From the IMG/VR virus record IMGVR_UViG_3300025309_000020, positions 1 to 47,002 of that record: 47,002 nt of DNA; one strand, written 5' to 3'. Both the position numbers and the translations under genes were made by a program. The notes beneath the pieces are model-generated. The model made no database searches and was not told where the DNA came from. It saw only the letters and a program-made list of their open reading frames with translations. Below, in pieces: positions 13,266 through 19,838 of this stretch; the stretch's first letter is position 1; the number at the start of each line of letters is the position of its first letter. Source of the stretch: a virus.

Positions 13266-13441
13266 TTTGCCCCCGGTAGTTTTCTTTGTTTCGACGGCTC
13301 CCGGATCGAATCTGCGCTATCAGATTCGATCCGGGATACCCGTTTTTCGATATCCGACAGCCATTCGCGCAACTGCCCCCCGGCTGATTGGCGTTGCCCG
13401 AACCATCCTATACGTTTGGTGCGGAAAATATCATATTCCAT
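13262..13441 (-). CDS. 59-residue protein carrying a perfect hairpin in its coding sequence
   Basis: ATG 13441 lies inside the 3' end of the previous gene (11-bp overlap), and the stop overlaps the next start (ATGA). The product begins MEYDIFRTKRIGWFG, has a charged helix (REWLSDIEKRVSRIES) and a basic tail. The palindromic DNA at 13300-13335 produces a mirror-like peptide run around SRIESDSADSIR. Family unknown. Confidence 0.6.
   Translation of the reverse strand: MEYDIFRTKRIGWFGQRQSAGGQLREWLSDIEKRVSRIESDSADSIREPSKQRKLPGAK
13300..13335. repeat. Perfect 15-bp hairpin inside a gene
   Basis: CCCGGATCGAATCTG (13300-13314) and its exact complement (13321-13335) flank a 6-nt loop CGCTAT. There is no adjacent T run on either strand, so it is not an obvious terminator. 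It might be a processing site, a protein-binding site or a folding block within the operon mRNA. Confidence 0.8.
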
Positions 13442-13682
13442 CGGATTGCCTCAATTCCGATATCAGCCACAAAACAGCCTCGCGTGTCGGCGCTTTGAAG
13501 ATTACCGGCGTGAGCTTGAGATGTTCGAGAATCAGCGCCTCCTTGGCCCTGACAGGTTGCTTGAGAGCAATTTTGCAGATCGCCGCGGCAACGTAGCCCC
13601 TCATGTGCTCGTGGGGTATGTCAACATCGCATGCGGCGAATGCTTCATCCAGGGCGGCGTCAGATATGAGTAGATCAGTCAT
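13431..13682 (-). CDS. Hypothetical phage protein, 83 residues
   Basis: ATG 13682 is chosen for its GGAGGCCAACC ribosome-binding site. The protein is all-helical (DLLISDAALDEAFAAC, HEHMRGYVAAAICKIAL). Family not recognised. Confidence 0.6.
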   Translation of the reverse strand: MTDLLISDAALDEAFAACDVDIPHEHMRGYVAAAICKIALKQPVRAKEALILEHLKLTPVIFKAPTREAVLWLISELRQSDGI

Positions 13683-13836
13683 GGTTGGCCTCCGGTATGC
13701 AATCAATTTGATCGACAATAACATCAAGCGTTTTACGCTGGAAGTGCTCGCAGGTGCCGTTGATTTCCGAGCACTCGGCATCAGATCCGGACCATTTACA
13801 AAAGAAACACGAACGATCTTCGGTTTTATCGGTCAT
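13675..13836 (-). CDS. Small Cys-rich protein, 53 residues
   Basis: ATG 13836 follows GGGGGTAATT. A CFFC pair, two further Cys and a His (CEHF) within 25 residues suggest one metal site. It overlaps the 13682 start by 8 bp. Family unknown. Confidence 0.6.
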   Translation of the reverse strand: MTDKTEDRSCFFCKWSGSDAECSEINGTCEHFQRKTLDVIVDQIDCIPEANHD

Positions 13837-13838
13837 AA

Positions 13839-14171
13839 TTACCCCCTTGGTGAGTCTGATAAGTGTGCAAAAATCCCCGCCGGTATGTGCGACAAGTCCG
13901 GCTCCTTTTTCCGCTTCTTCTTTCGCCGCCCGATGGTCATTATCTCCGCGTCCCGCCAATCCATAGTGCGGTTGCGCTCCCAGGCGCTAGGCTGATCGAT
14001 TTGCAGCGCTACGGCCCATTGGTAGAGGTTGAGGATACGCCCGTCTGAGAGGTGAAATTGCCATTGCTTGCGACCATTGAAAACGGCTTTGTATGGCTTT
14101 TTTACGAGCCTGAGCGGTTCGAGGCGTAGGGGTGGATAGTCGGTGCCATCGCTGAAAGGATTGATAGTCAT
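13839..14171 (-). CDS. Hypothetical phage protein, 110 residues
   Basis: It starts at ATG 14171 behind GGGGGTAGCGCC, 4 nt after the YqaJ stop. Beta-rich N-terminus with aromatic residues (GRKQWQFHLSDGRILNLYQW), then WERNRTMDWRDAEIM and a strongly basic patch RRKKKRKKE. Possible nucleic-acid contact. Function unknown. Confidence 0.6.
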   Translation of the reverse strand: MTINPFSDGTDYPPLRLEPLRLVKKPYKAVFNGRKQWQFHLSDGRILNLYQWAVALQIDQPSAWERNRTMDWRDAEIMTIGRRKKKRKKEPDLSHIPAGIFAHLSDSPRG

Positions 14172-14175
14172 GGCG

Positions 14176-14799
14176 CTACCCCCGCATAATGATAGATTTC
14201 TTTTCATTAACCAATTCACAAAATTCAGCCAGCCGTGAATCAATCATACTAAACTCGGTTTTTACTTTTTCCGCATAAATCCGGTCAACAAAAAGCCGCC
14301 TTCCCTCGGGGAAAACTGAGCAGAAAGAAACAAAATCGTTCCACTCACGGCCAGAGTATTTCAGTTCGGCAAATAGCTGCCACTTGTATGAAGGGTCAAA
14401 CGCCCCCCGCTTCACCGTAGCGAAGTGGACCTTGGCAATTACGCACTTGATCTCAATCATTCCGTCATCGTCAATCAGGCCATCAGGAGACACCCCTATT
14501 ACCCCGGCGTCAAAATACCCGCCGTTGGTCACCGTGCAAAAATACTCCTGCTCATAAAGCGCCCGAGCAATAGGCTCCTGTTCCTGGCCACGCTGCATAT
14601 GCTCGTTGGTGTAGCCGTTTTCTTGCCGCTCACCGACGATCTGTTCCAGGGCGATGTCAACCGCCATGGCGTGCGCTGGATCTCCAAATGCTTTGGGGAA
14701 ATTGGCCATTATCGTGCCAAGGGAAGAGCCCCCCACCTTGCCGCAACGCATTGCAAGCCACTCATCCGTGTTTTGCTGGATATCAACCCACGTTGTCAT
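14176..14799 (-). CDS. YqaJ-family exonuclease (lambda Exo-like)
   Basis: 207 residues from ATG 14799 (GGAGGCCGGAA precedes it). The fold signature is SPDGLIDDDGMIEIKC: D106, then E116-x-K118 of the PD-(D/E)XK core. RGQEQEPIARALYEQE (~70-85) supplies the conserved upstream Glu/Arg helix, and KWQLFAEL the Q motif. YqaJ enzymes resect double-stranded ends for single-strand annealing. It overlaps the 183-residue neighbour, which is where a RecT/Erf partner would usually be. Confidence 0.92.
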   Translation of the reverse strand: MTTWVDIQQNTDEWLAMRCGKVGGSSLGTIMANFPKAFGDPAHAMAVDIALEQIVGERQENGYTNEHMQRGQEQEPIARALYEQEYFCTVTNGGYFDAGVIGVSPDGLIDDDGMIEIKCVIAKVHFATVKRGAFDPSYKWQLFAELKYSGREWNDFVSFCSVFPEGRRLFVDRIYAEKVKTEFSMIDSRLAEFCELVNEKKSIIMRG

Positions 14800-15334
14800 T
14801 TCCGGCCTCCCCTGGTTCATCCGGGATCGATGCAGCCGTGACGATCAGGGCTTTGTTCTCGGCTGAGATCTCCATGTGTTTTTCGATCTCGTCAAAACTC
14901 GATTTTTTCCGGTAAACCTCGATAGCCCTGGCCCATGCTTTGCCGTTTTCCGGGGTGAGGTCAGGTTTTTTTAGCCGGGGCCGTTCGGTGGCAATCCGTA
15001 ATCCCTCTACTGTGTCCCGGCCAAAACGGATATTATTATCAACGTAAACCGTCACGGCAATGTTGGACCAGTCCTCAATAAACGGGCTGCCGGTGAGCTT
15101 TTTCATGGTCCGCGAATTGGTGGCGTTCAGGATCATCGGTTTGAGTTCTTCGCCTGGACGAATCTCTTTTTCCCGGAAATAGGCGGTGTTAAATATGTCC
15201 TTGGTTTTCTTGGTATGGTCCGGTTCTTGCGTGACTCTCGTGATGGTAAGTATCGTCGGCTCAACTATGTCTGCAGCCGAAAGGTACGGACTGTCAAAAA
15301 CCGCCCGATAGTGATGTTTCGCGTTCGTTTCCAT
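14783..15334 (-). CDS. Conserved phage recombination-module protein of unknown function
   Basis: 183 residues, starting METNAKHHYRAVFDSPY. Landmarks are LKPMILNATNSRTMKKLTGS, DWSNIAVTVYVD and a following GLRIATERP, which I associate with a phage family found beside YqaJ exonucleases. The middle looks beta-rich; the C-terminus is helical and acidic. Position suggests a single-strand DNA-binding or annealing partner, but it lacks recognisable RecT, Erf or Beta motifs. It overlaps the exonuclease start by 17 bp. Confidence 0.6.
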   Translation of the reverse strand: METNAKHHYRAVFDSPYLSAADIVEPTILTITRVTQEPDHTKKTKDIFNTAYFREKEIRPGEELKPMILNATNSRTMKKLTGSPFIEDWSNIAVTVYVDNNIRFGRDTVEGLRIATERPRLKKPDLTPENGKAWARAIEVYRKKSSFDEIEKHMEISAENKALIVTAASIPDEPGEAGNDNVG

Positions 15335-15349
15335 ATTTTCCCCTCACAG

Positions 15350-15628
15350 TTAAAATGATTCCAAACACTCCAATAAAAGCTCATCCGGAGTGCCGTATTT
15401 CTCGATAAACTCAAGCCGGTTATGGTGGATGCACGGCACCAAGTCGTTTTTCTCGTTGTGGTGTTTTGGACAAAGCGGCAAAACCAAATTATGGTTATGG
15501 TTACCGTGCTTCTTGATATGGTGGATCTCCGCCGGTGTGTCGGGATTGCCGTCTTTTTTGCAGGCGATGCACCCCATTAATACCAACTTATTCCACAGCC
15601 GTTTCTGTGCTGCTGTCGGCTCGCTCAC
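15350..15628 (-). CDS. Ref-like RecA-dependent HNH nuclease
   Basis: 92 residues from GTG 15628, whose bases overlap the upstream stop (GTGA). Core pieces are GCIACKK, EIHHIKKHGNHNHNLVLPLC and PKHHN, then a C-terminal FIEKYGTPDELLL. This layout matches the Ref/RecA_dep_nuc HNH group known from phage P1. Ref cuts DNA in RecA-bound D-loops; here it sits at the head of the recombination cluster. A generic HNH nuclease is the alternative. Confidence 0.75.
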   Translation of the reverse strand: MSEPTAAQKRLWNKLVLMGCIACKKDGNPDTPAEIHHIKKHGNHNHNLVLPLCPKHHNEKNDLVPCIHHNRLEFIEKYGTPDELLLECLESF

Positions 15629-15777
15629 GCCTTAACCTCCTTTTCTCGCCGAACCTCTTTTTCCTCCAGGGCTTCCAGCGCCCGCTGGATCGTTTCCGTG
15701 TACGTAATGTCCAATTTTTGAGACAACGATACCAAAATCGAGTTATGTCTCTTACTGAGGTTTACTGTCCTTTTCAT
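15625..15777 (-). CDS. Ribbon-helix-helix-type small regulator, 50 residues
   Basis: The first gene after the 15826-15854 promoter; ATG 15777. MKRTVNLSKRHNSILVSLSQ gives a strand plus first helix, and TYTETIQRALEALEEKEV the second, the size and layout of Arc/CopG-like repressors. Coupled by GTGA to the Ref-like gene. It likely autoregulates the recombination operon; inferred. Confidence 0.6.
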   Translation of the reverse strand: MKRTVNLSKRHNSILVSLSQKLDITYTETIQRALEALEEKEVRREKEVKA

Positions 15778-15825
15778 GTATCCACCATGGGTAAATGTTA
15801 TTTCTGTTCTTATTCTGTGATATAT

Positions 15826-15854
15826 ACCATACCAACGCTGTTAGTATTCGTCAA
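15826..15854 (-). promoter_or_regulatory. Strong promoter for the RHH-Ref-YqaJ operon
   Basis: Leftward TTGACG (15849-15854), a 17-bp spacer and TATGGT (15826-15831). The first start codon (15777) is ~45 nt downstream of the expected transcript start. GCCGG/CCGGC arms just upstream may form a weak terminator for the preceding gene. Confidence 0.7.
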
Positions 15855-15909
15855 CCTATTTTTAGCCGGATAGAGAATTATTCCACCCGGCCAAATGTTA
15901 ATGATTTAT

Positions 15910-16098
15910 TTATAATTCAAGCCCCGCAAACCACTTATACAACTCCCCCGCCCGAACGTTCGCCGCGTCGATATCCTCCTGTGTGAAAATCGATCTTCGC
16001 CTGGCCTTTCGTGCTTTGCGTTCCAATTCGGCTATCGGCTGTTTTAGGCGGTAGGGTGTGATTCGGTCGCGGAGTGACTGGTTTGGTGATGGCTGCAT
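15910..16098 (-). CDS. Small basic protein, 62 residues
   Basis: ATG 16098 follows GGAGAATAATC. Helical and Arg/Lys-rich in the middle (ELERKARKARRRSIFTQED). It ends the first segment of the early operon just before the internal promoter. Family unknown. Confidence 0.6.
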   Translation of the reverse strand: MQPSPNQSLRDRITPYRLKQPIAELERKARKARRRSIFTQEDIDAANVRAGELYKWFAGLEL

Positions 16099-16100
16099 GA

Positions 16101-16304
16101 TTATTCTCCTGTTTTCCTAAAAAAAGGAATCCCGCGTTTAAGCCTGTCGATTTCCCTGTCTTTTTCCGCCAAAACGAGCCGAACAAGCTCGGCGGGTGCG
16201 GTCCCCATTGGTCCATGCTTTTCTATCGCACTCTCTGAAAGATTGAGTTCATTAACCACATCCTCAAGCATGTTCTCCAGTTGTTCTTTGGTCCAGCAGC
16301 TCAT
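16101..16304 (-). CDS. Small acidic helical protein, 67 residues
   Basis: Two predicted helices (EQLENMLEDVVNELNLSESA and PAELVRLVLAEKDREIDRLK). The stop lies 2 nt from the next start. Family unknown. Confidence 0.6.
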   Translation of the reverse strand: MSCWTKEQLENMLEDVVNELNLSESAIEKHGPMGTAPAELVRLVLAEKDREIDRLKRGIPFFRKTGE

Positions 16305-16331
16305 GTTGGTTCTCCTGTTGTGGTGAAAAGG

Positions 16332-16610
16332 CTATGCGATTTGCAGTTGAGATGAAGGAATCAAGGTTTTGCCGATTATCTCAGCGAACGATTCAACCCG
16401 CAACTTTGCCAGCTTATAGATGTCCTTGTAATGCAACCCTTGCGCCATGCCATCAGACAGAGCCTTCATGACGATCATGTCGGCAGACTTCACGGTTGAC
16501 AGCTGGTGGATGTCGAGCGCGTCTCGAAGGTTCTTGTATTTTTGCTCAAGGAGGAAAAGCGCCTGGTTTTCCATTTTTGAGATGTTGGCATAGTAGCGCT
16601 TTCTACTCAT
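16332..16610 (-). CDS. Stand-alone paralogue of the Rha protein C-terminal domain
   Basis: From ATG 16610 the 92 residues align end to end with the C-terminus of the Rha-type protein (19839-20549). RYYANIS, then QALFLLEQKYKNLR versus KALFFIEQKFKNIR, then GMAQGLHYKDIYKLAK versus GMAQGLHYKAIYKLVK, then GKTLIP in both. No DNA-binding part is present, so it could form mixed oligomers with, and modulate, the full-length protein. The function of this domain is unknown; in Rha-type proteins it is probably the partner/oligomer half. Confidence 0.75.
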   Translation of the reverse strand: MSRKRYYANISKMENQALFLLEQKYKNLRDALDIHQLSTVKSADMIVMKALSDGMAQGLHYKDIYKLAKLRVESFAEIIGKTLIPSSQLQIA

Positions 16611-16998
16611 AGTAGCCGATTTGTTTGCCGAGCGATTCTGCATATGCTATTTCCCTCGCTGTTGATTGACCGATATACCCGTTTATATTCATCACATAAA
16701 TATAATCTGATATCTCGATTTTTTTGAAATGCAAGGTATCCATATTTTTTTCGACGCCCTCCTGCTCGCCAATGTGGTGGATACGCCCGGCTTCATCTGG
16801 GATATATCCTTTTTGCCGACAATAATCATCAGGCAAGAGGTGAAGCCCGAGCGCTATCCACCCTTGTTTTTCGAACTCCCACGCCATTACCGCCATGTGT
16901 CCGCAAAATCTGGACGAACCACACAAGGTTACGATTTTAGGGCGTTCTTCGGTGATTAGTATTCCCTGAAAAGTCTTCGGCGGCTGGCTGTCGATCAT
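16603..16998 (-). CDS. Nucleoside 2-deoxyribosyltransferase-like protein
   Basis: 131 residues. KIVTLCGSSRF (21-31) is the beta1-loop of the Rossmann-like NDT fold. DTLHFKKIEISDYIYVMNING gives the catalytic-side Asp strand, and YIGQSTAREIAYAESLGKQI the conserved end. The family transfers deoxyribose between bases, or in phages may process nucleotides or ADP-ribose-like molecules. Next to a MazG-bearing operon, nucleotide metabolism fits. It overlaps the next start by 8 bp. Confidence 0.75.
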   Translation of the reverse strand: MIDSQPPKTFQGILITEERPKIVTLCGSSRFCGHMAVMAWEFEKQGWIALGLHLLPDDYCRQKGYIPDEAGRIHHIGEQEGVEKNMDTLHFKKIEISDYIYVMNINGYIGQSTAREIAYAESLGKQIGYYE

Positions 16999-17016
16999 GC
17001 TGGTTCTCCTGTTGTG

Positions 17017-17232
17017 CTACCAATTTTTACCGCCTAACGGCTTTTTGTGCCGCAAAACGTGTCCGACAATGCGCTGACAGTGCCAGCAGTTGACCTCGCC
17101 GTCCGTAACCTCTCCCCTCGTTGACTCTATAAAATCCGTGAGCCCGCAAAGCGTAACGGCGTCCAGCCCGTCCGGGGCACAATAATGTATTTTGCCTTCG
17201 TCCGGCTCGGTTATTTTTGGCAAATTTTTCAT
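17017..17232 (-). CDS. Small Cys/His protein, 71 residues
   Basis: HYCAPDG, VTLCGLTD and CWHCQRIVGHVL give four Cys plus His, probably one zinc site. Starts at ATG 17232 behind GAGGGGCGGGAGCGGCGACC and overlaps the upstream stop by 4 nt. Family unknown. Confidence 0.6.
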   Translation of the reverse strand: MKNLPKITEPDEGKIHYCAPDGLDAVTLCGLTDFIESTRGEVTDGEVNCWHCQRIVGHVLRHKKPLGGKNW

Positions 17233-17432
17233 GGTCGCCGCTCCCGCCCCTCGCTCAAAGCAAAATCTACCCGATGAGCTCTGGCCCGGTCACTGATCAT
17301 TTTATTATACCCAGCCATACTAAATGGATAATACGCTATGGTCAGTTTCTGGCTGAACTCGTCGCACCGCAAGTAAAAGACAAACCACAGCCAGTCGGTG
17401 AATTTGACTTTCCAGAATCGCATGTATTTCAT
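17229..17432 (-). CDS. Small aromatic protein, 67 residues
   Basis: ATG 17432 has GGGGCGGGAGCG directly upstream; a GTG at 17477 lacks a site. Starts MKYMRFWKVKFTDWLWFVFY, aromatic and possibly membrane-associated, with a basic end. The 15-nt sequence before its start is repeated at its own 3' end, where it serves the next gene. Confidence 0.55.
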   Translation of the reverse strand: MKYMRFWKVKFTDWLWFVFYLRCDEFSQKLTIAYYPFSMAGYNKMISDRARAHRVDFALSEGRERRP

Positions 17433-17460
17433 CGCTCCCGCCCCTCGCAGATAAGATGCC

Positions 17461-17727
17461 TCACCAAAGGTCTTCACTGATCACCACTTTTTTGATAGGA
17501 AAAATGGTTTTCTGCTTGATCCTTTTGATGTACTTCGCCGCTTGCACCCTGTTTAAATATTTTCCAGTATGGGTAATAAATCCCTGGTTGATGGCTTTTC
17601 TGCCGATTTCACTTTTGCCTAAATCTATGCCGTTATCTCTTGCGTGCTGAAAGCAGTCGCAATGCCGGTTCGGTTTTGGCAGGTGGATAATTATGGAATC
17701 GTTTCTGATTGCCACGCCTGTTATCAT
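17461..17727 (-). CDS. Conserved phage protein ending in SEDLW
   Basis: 88 residues. IHLPKPNRHCDCFQHAR near the start, INQGFITHTGKYLNRVQAA in the middle and a terminal VVISEDLW make up a pattern I associate with a phage/plasmid family of unknown function. Possibly a small helical regulator. ATG 17727. Confidence 0.65.
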   Translation of the reverse strand: MITGVAIRNDSIIIHLPKPNRHCDCFQHARDNGIDLGKSEIGRKAINQGFITHTGKYLNRVQAAKYIKRIKQKTIFPIKKVVISEDLW

Positions 17728-17741
17728 GGTTGTTTCTCCGG

Positions 17742-18203
17742 TTACATAAAATTGATGATTTCTTGCTCTGCCAACTTCACCACATCTTCAGACGAATAGC
17801 CGACAAAGATGTTTTTCAGCAAAACGTCAATTACCGCGGAATACAGCTTTTCAAAGTCGTCTTGTTCCATTTTGCCGAAAGAAATTGATTTCGCCGTTAC
17901 CCGTGTTTCCCCGTTCAGCCTGATCGCTACGTCGTAGTAGCCAGCCAGGATGATAACGTCGCTCCGGAACTGGTCGAAGTTTTTTTCTGGCACCCCATAT
18001 TTGCTCGTAATCTCACCAGGCACCCAGAATTTATACCCGGTGTTGAGTAGGGCGAAGAATTTCTTGTGGAACTCCGGGTTGCGCTGTTTTGCTATTTTGC
18101 ATTTTACCCGACTGCCGAGCTTGATCTTGGCCAGGTAGTCGGCCGATATCTGATCGTCCGGCCCGAGTCCTTGCGGGGTGCGCTTTAGGTATAGTTCAGT
18201 CAT
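17742..18203 (-). CDS. DUF1367-like phage protein
   Basis: 153 residues from ATG 18203. The DUF1367 pattern is LGSRVKCKIAKQRNPEFHKKF then FALLNTGYKFW (broken here for length), later IILAGYYDVAI and KSISFGKMEQDDFEKLYSAV. Lambdoid members sit in the nin-like region and are of unknown function. The next gene starts 14 nt downstream. Confidence 0.65.
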   Translation of the reverse strand: MTELYLKRTPQGLGPDDQISADYLAKIKLGSRVKCKIAKQRNPEFHKKFFALLNTGYKFWVPGEITSKYGVPEKNFDQFRSDVIILAGYYDVAIRLNGETRVTAKSISFGKMEQDDFEKLYSAVIDVLLKNIFVGYSSEDVVKLAEQEIINFM

Positions 18204-18217
18204 TTGCGCAACCTCTC

Positions 18218-18559
18218 TCAAATATAGATCTGCTTGGCACTTTCCAGTATCGCTTTATACCTGGCCCAAAATTCATTACACGATTCGATAGAGGAAAATT
18301 CTCGCGTTGCGGTGTAATTTTTAGGGAGCCTCCGATATATCCCGTACCCGCCCTGTTTCCAGTCGCAGGGGAATGTGTAATAGTTGTCACCGCGCTTTAT
18401 TATCAGCGCCTTACTGCAATTATTAACGATATTAACGACATATCCCAACACCTGCCAATCAGCGATAGTGTGTGGACTGGCCTGGACCATCTGGTTTATG
18501 ACGGATTTCGACAGTTTTATGGTTGTCGTCTGGATATCGATGTTCATCGTTTGCTCCAT
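18218..18559 (-). CDS. Hypothetical protein, 113 residues
   Basis: Starts at ATG 18559 (AAGGAAAA before it) and overlaps the upstream stop. The first half looks like a small helical DNA-binding region (KLSKSVINQMVQASPHTIAD). The second is beta-rich (YYTFPCDWKQGGYGIYRRLP). Not recognised. Confidence 0.6.
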   Translation of the reverse strand: MEQTMNIDIQTTTIKLSKSVINQMVQASPHTIADWQVLGYVVNIVNNCSKALIIKRGDNYYTFPCDWKQGGYGIYRRLPKNYTATREFSSIESCNEFWARYKAILESAKQIYI

Positions 18560-18843
18560 TTTTCCTTTTCGGTTTTATACCACTCTATAACCTCTGCCGC
18601 CGCAGCGTCCTTGCCGAAATGCTTTCTCGGTGGCCGAATAACCGGCGGGCGGCGTAGCGCTACCATTTGCTCGATGATTTGCAGCTGAGCGGGATTCGTC
18701 TTTGCAAGGTCCGTCCTGATCCATTCCAGATCCTCAGTGTTCCGCCAGTTGAACAGGTCCGCGGTTGCTTGCCGGCAGGTGTCGTTGCCGCAGTTCGCGA
18801 ATTGTTCACAAAGTGGCCCTATTTTTGAGATGGTATATCGCAT
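18544..18843 (-). CDS. Hypothetical helical protein, 99 residues
   Basis: Begins MRYTISKIGPLCEQFANCG, with CGNDTCRQA giving a possible Cys pair. The C-terminal half is charged and helical (EVIEWYKTEKEKWSKR), with a Pro-rich RRPPVIRPPRK between. Three nt from the upstream stop. Not recognised. Confidence 0.6.
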   Translation of the reverse strand: MRYTISKIGPLCEQFANCGNDTCRQATADLFNWRNTEDLEWIRTDLAKTNPAQLQIIEQMVALRRPPVIRPPRKHFGKDAAAAEVIEWYKTEKEKWSKR

Positions 18844-18846
18844 GAT

Positions 18847-19068
18847 TTAACACCAGACATTTTCCCAATCTTCCCCAGTTGGGGTTTCTTTTTTTCCAAA
18901 AATCGCCCACTCGCCCGGATGTCCTGGCCTGGGGTCCATGTGTTTATATCCGGGCTTGCACGATAGCGAGCCCTCGCCGCATGGGGCCAAATCCGACACC
19001 TCACACCCGCACTCTCCGGGGTAATACAAACCATCGAAGCCGTTTTCGATTAAATGTTTTTTATGCAT
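18847..19068 (-). CDS. Cys-rich metal-binding phage protein, 73 residues
   Basis: ENGFDGLYYPGECGCEVSDL, APCGEGSLSCKPGYK: four closely spaced Cys form a rubredoxin-like knuckle known from several phage small proteins. The C-terminus is Trp/Glu-rich. ATG 19068 after GGACACGAAG. Function unknown. Confidence 0.65.
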   Translation of the reverse strand: MHKKHLIENGFDGLYYPGECGCEVSDLAPCGEGSLSCKPGYKHMDPRPGHPGEWAIFGKKETPTGEDWENVWC

Positions 19069-19081
19069 CTTCGTGTCCTGG

Positions 19082-19129
19082 GTGATTTTTCAATCACTAC
19101 CCGCTGTCGGCAATTTCCCCTGCCAGCGG
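19082..19129. repeat. Two adjacent intergenic hairpins
   Basis: GTGATT-TTTC-AATCAC (19082-19097) and CCGCTG...CAGCGG (19101-19106/19124-19129) with an inner GCA/TGC pair. They lie in the 125-nt gap between the membrane protein and the Cys-rich gene. No long T run; possibly an mRNA processing or stability element. Confidence 0.5.
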
Positions 19130-19193
19130 CAACAGGTGTTGGGCAGAAAAAGGAGGTCGCCCGACTATTCTTAGATTGCCGTACTTTGTTTTG

Positions 19194-19400
19194 TCATGGC
19201 ATCAGCCAACGAGCCAGGCCGACGATTACCGCCACACCGATACCAACCACGGCGATACCAACCAGCATGGCCTTGAGTAGCTGGCCAGGTGGCAACTCGT
19301 ACTCGGCGCCGTAGTCCTGCTCTTGTTTTGTTGGCCGGTAGACGGTAAACAGCGGTTCCGGTTGTGGACGATCGAGCTTGTGGTTGAATTTTCCGGTCAT
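19194..19400 (-). CDS. Small C-terminally anchored membrane protein, 68 residues
   Basis: ATG 19400 follows GGGAGGTTTGAA. The N-terminal ~45 residues are soluble and charged. A transmembrane helix (LLKAMLVGIAVVGIGVAVIV) is followed by GLARWLMP. Early-operon tail-anchored protein; role unknown (superinfection exclusion is one option). Confidence 0.65.
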   Translation of the reverse strand: MTGKFNHKLDRPQPEPLFTVYRPTKQEQDYGAEYELPPGQLLKAMLVGIAVVGIGVAVIVGLARWLMP

Positions 19401-19690
19401 TTCAAACCTCCCCTGCAATTCATGATTACGGCATGAGCGGCAGAAACACTACAGAACTCATCGTCAAGGCCAGCAACCACCGCATCCGCGCAAGCATGAC
19501 GGGTATCGCGGTCCTGTGTTTTAAGCAAGGCGTTGACGGTCGATGTCAATTTACCGCGCTCGTAATCAGTTGTGGCGTATGCCAGGATTTCGGTGATTAG
19601 TTCGGCTTTGGTCATGGCATTATCCCCAGGTATGTAAAGGCCGATGATAATTAAAGGCTTAACAAAATACCGCATTTTTAGCGTTGGCAT
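19397..19690 (-). CDS. Small protein with two candidate starts
   Basis: ATG 19690 has an excellent site (CAGGAGGGATC) and adds a hydrophobic N-terminus (RYFVKPLIIIGLYIPG). ATG 19615 has GGGGATAATGCC and gives the 72-residue soluble helical core MTKAELITEILAYATTD. Core landmarks: HACADAVVAGLDDEF and a CSVSAAHAV segment. The core alone is my best guess for the conserved part. Family unknown. Confidence 0.55.
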   Translation of the reverse strand: MPTLKMRYFVKPLIIIGLYIPGDNAMTKAELITEILAYATTDYERGKLTSTVNALLKTQDRDTRHACADAVVAGLDDEFCSVSAAHAVIMNCRGGLK

Positions 19691-19809
19691 GATCCCTCCT
19701 GTTGATAGTTTTGGCAGCCTGACCACTCGCCAAAAGAATACGATACGTGGATTGCTCCACAGATCAGGATTACGTAGATTGTGTGGAGCGCTATTTGTAG
19801 CCTGGTCAT
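19678..19809 (-). CDS. 43-residue membrane or exported peptide
   Basis: GGGGAGTG precedes ATG 19809. MTRLQIALHTIYVILICGAI forms a signal-anchor helix; the tail holds three Cys overall and ends GSCQR. Overlaps the next start by 13 bp. Not recognised. Confidence 0.55.
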   Translation of the reverse strand: MTRLQIALHTIYVILICGAIHVSYSFGEWSGCQNYQQEGSCQR

Positions 19810-19838
19810 CACTCCCCTTTTTAAGGCTGGCACAAGTG

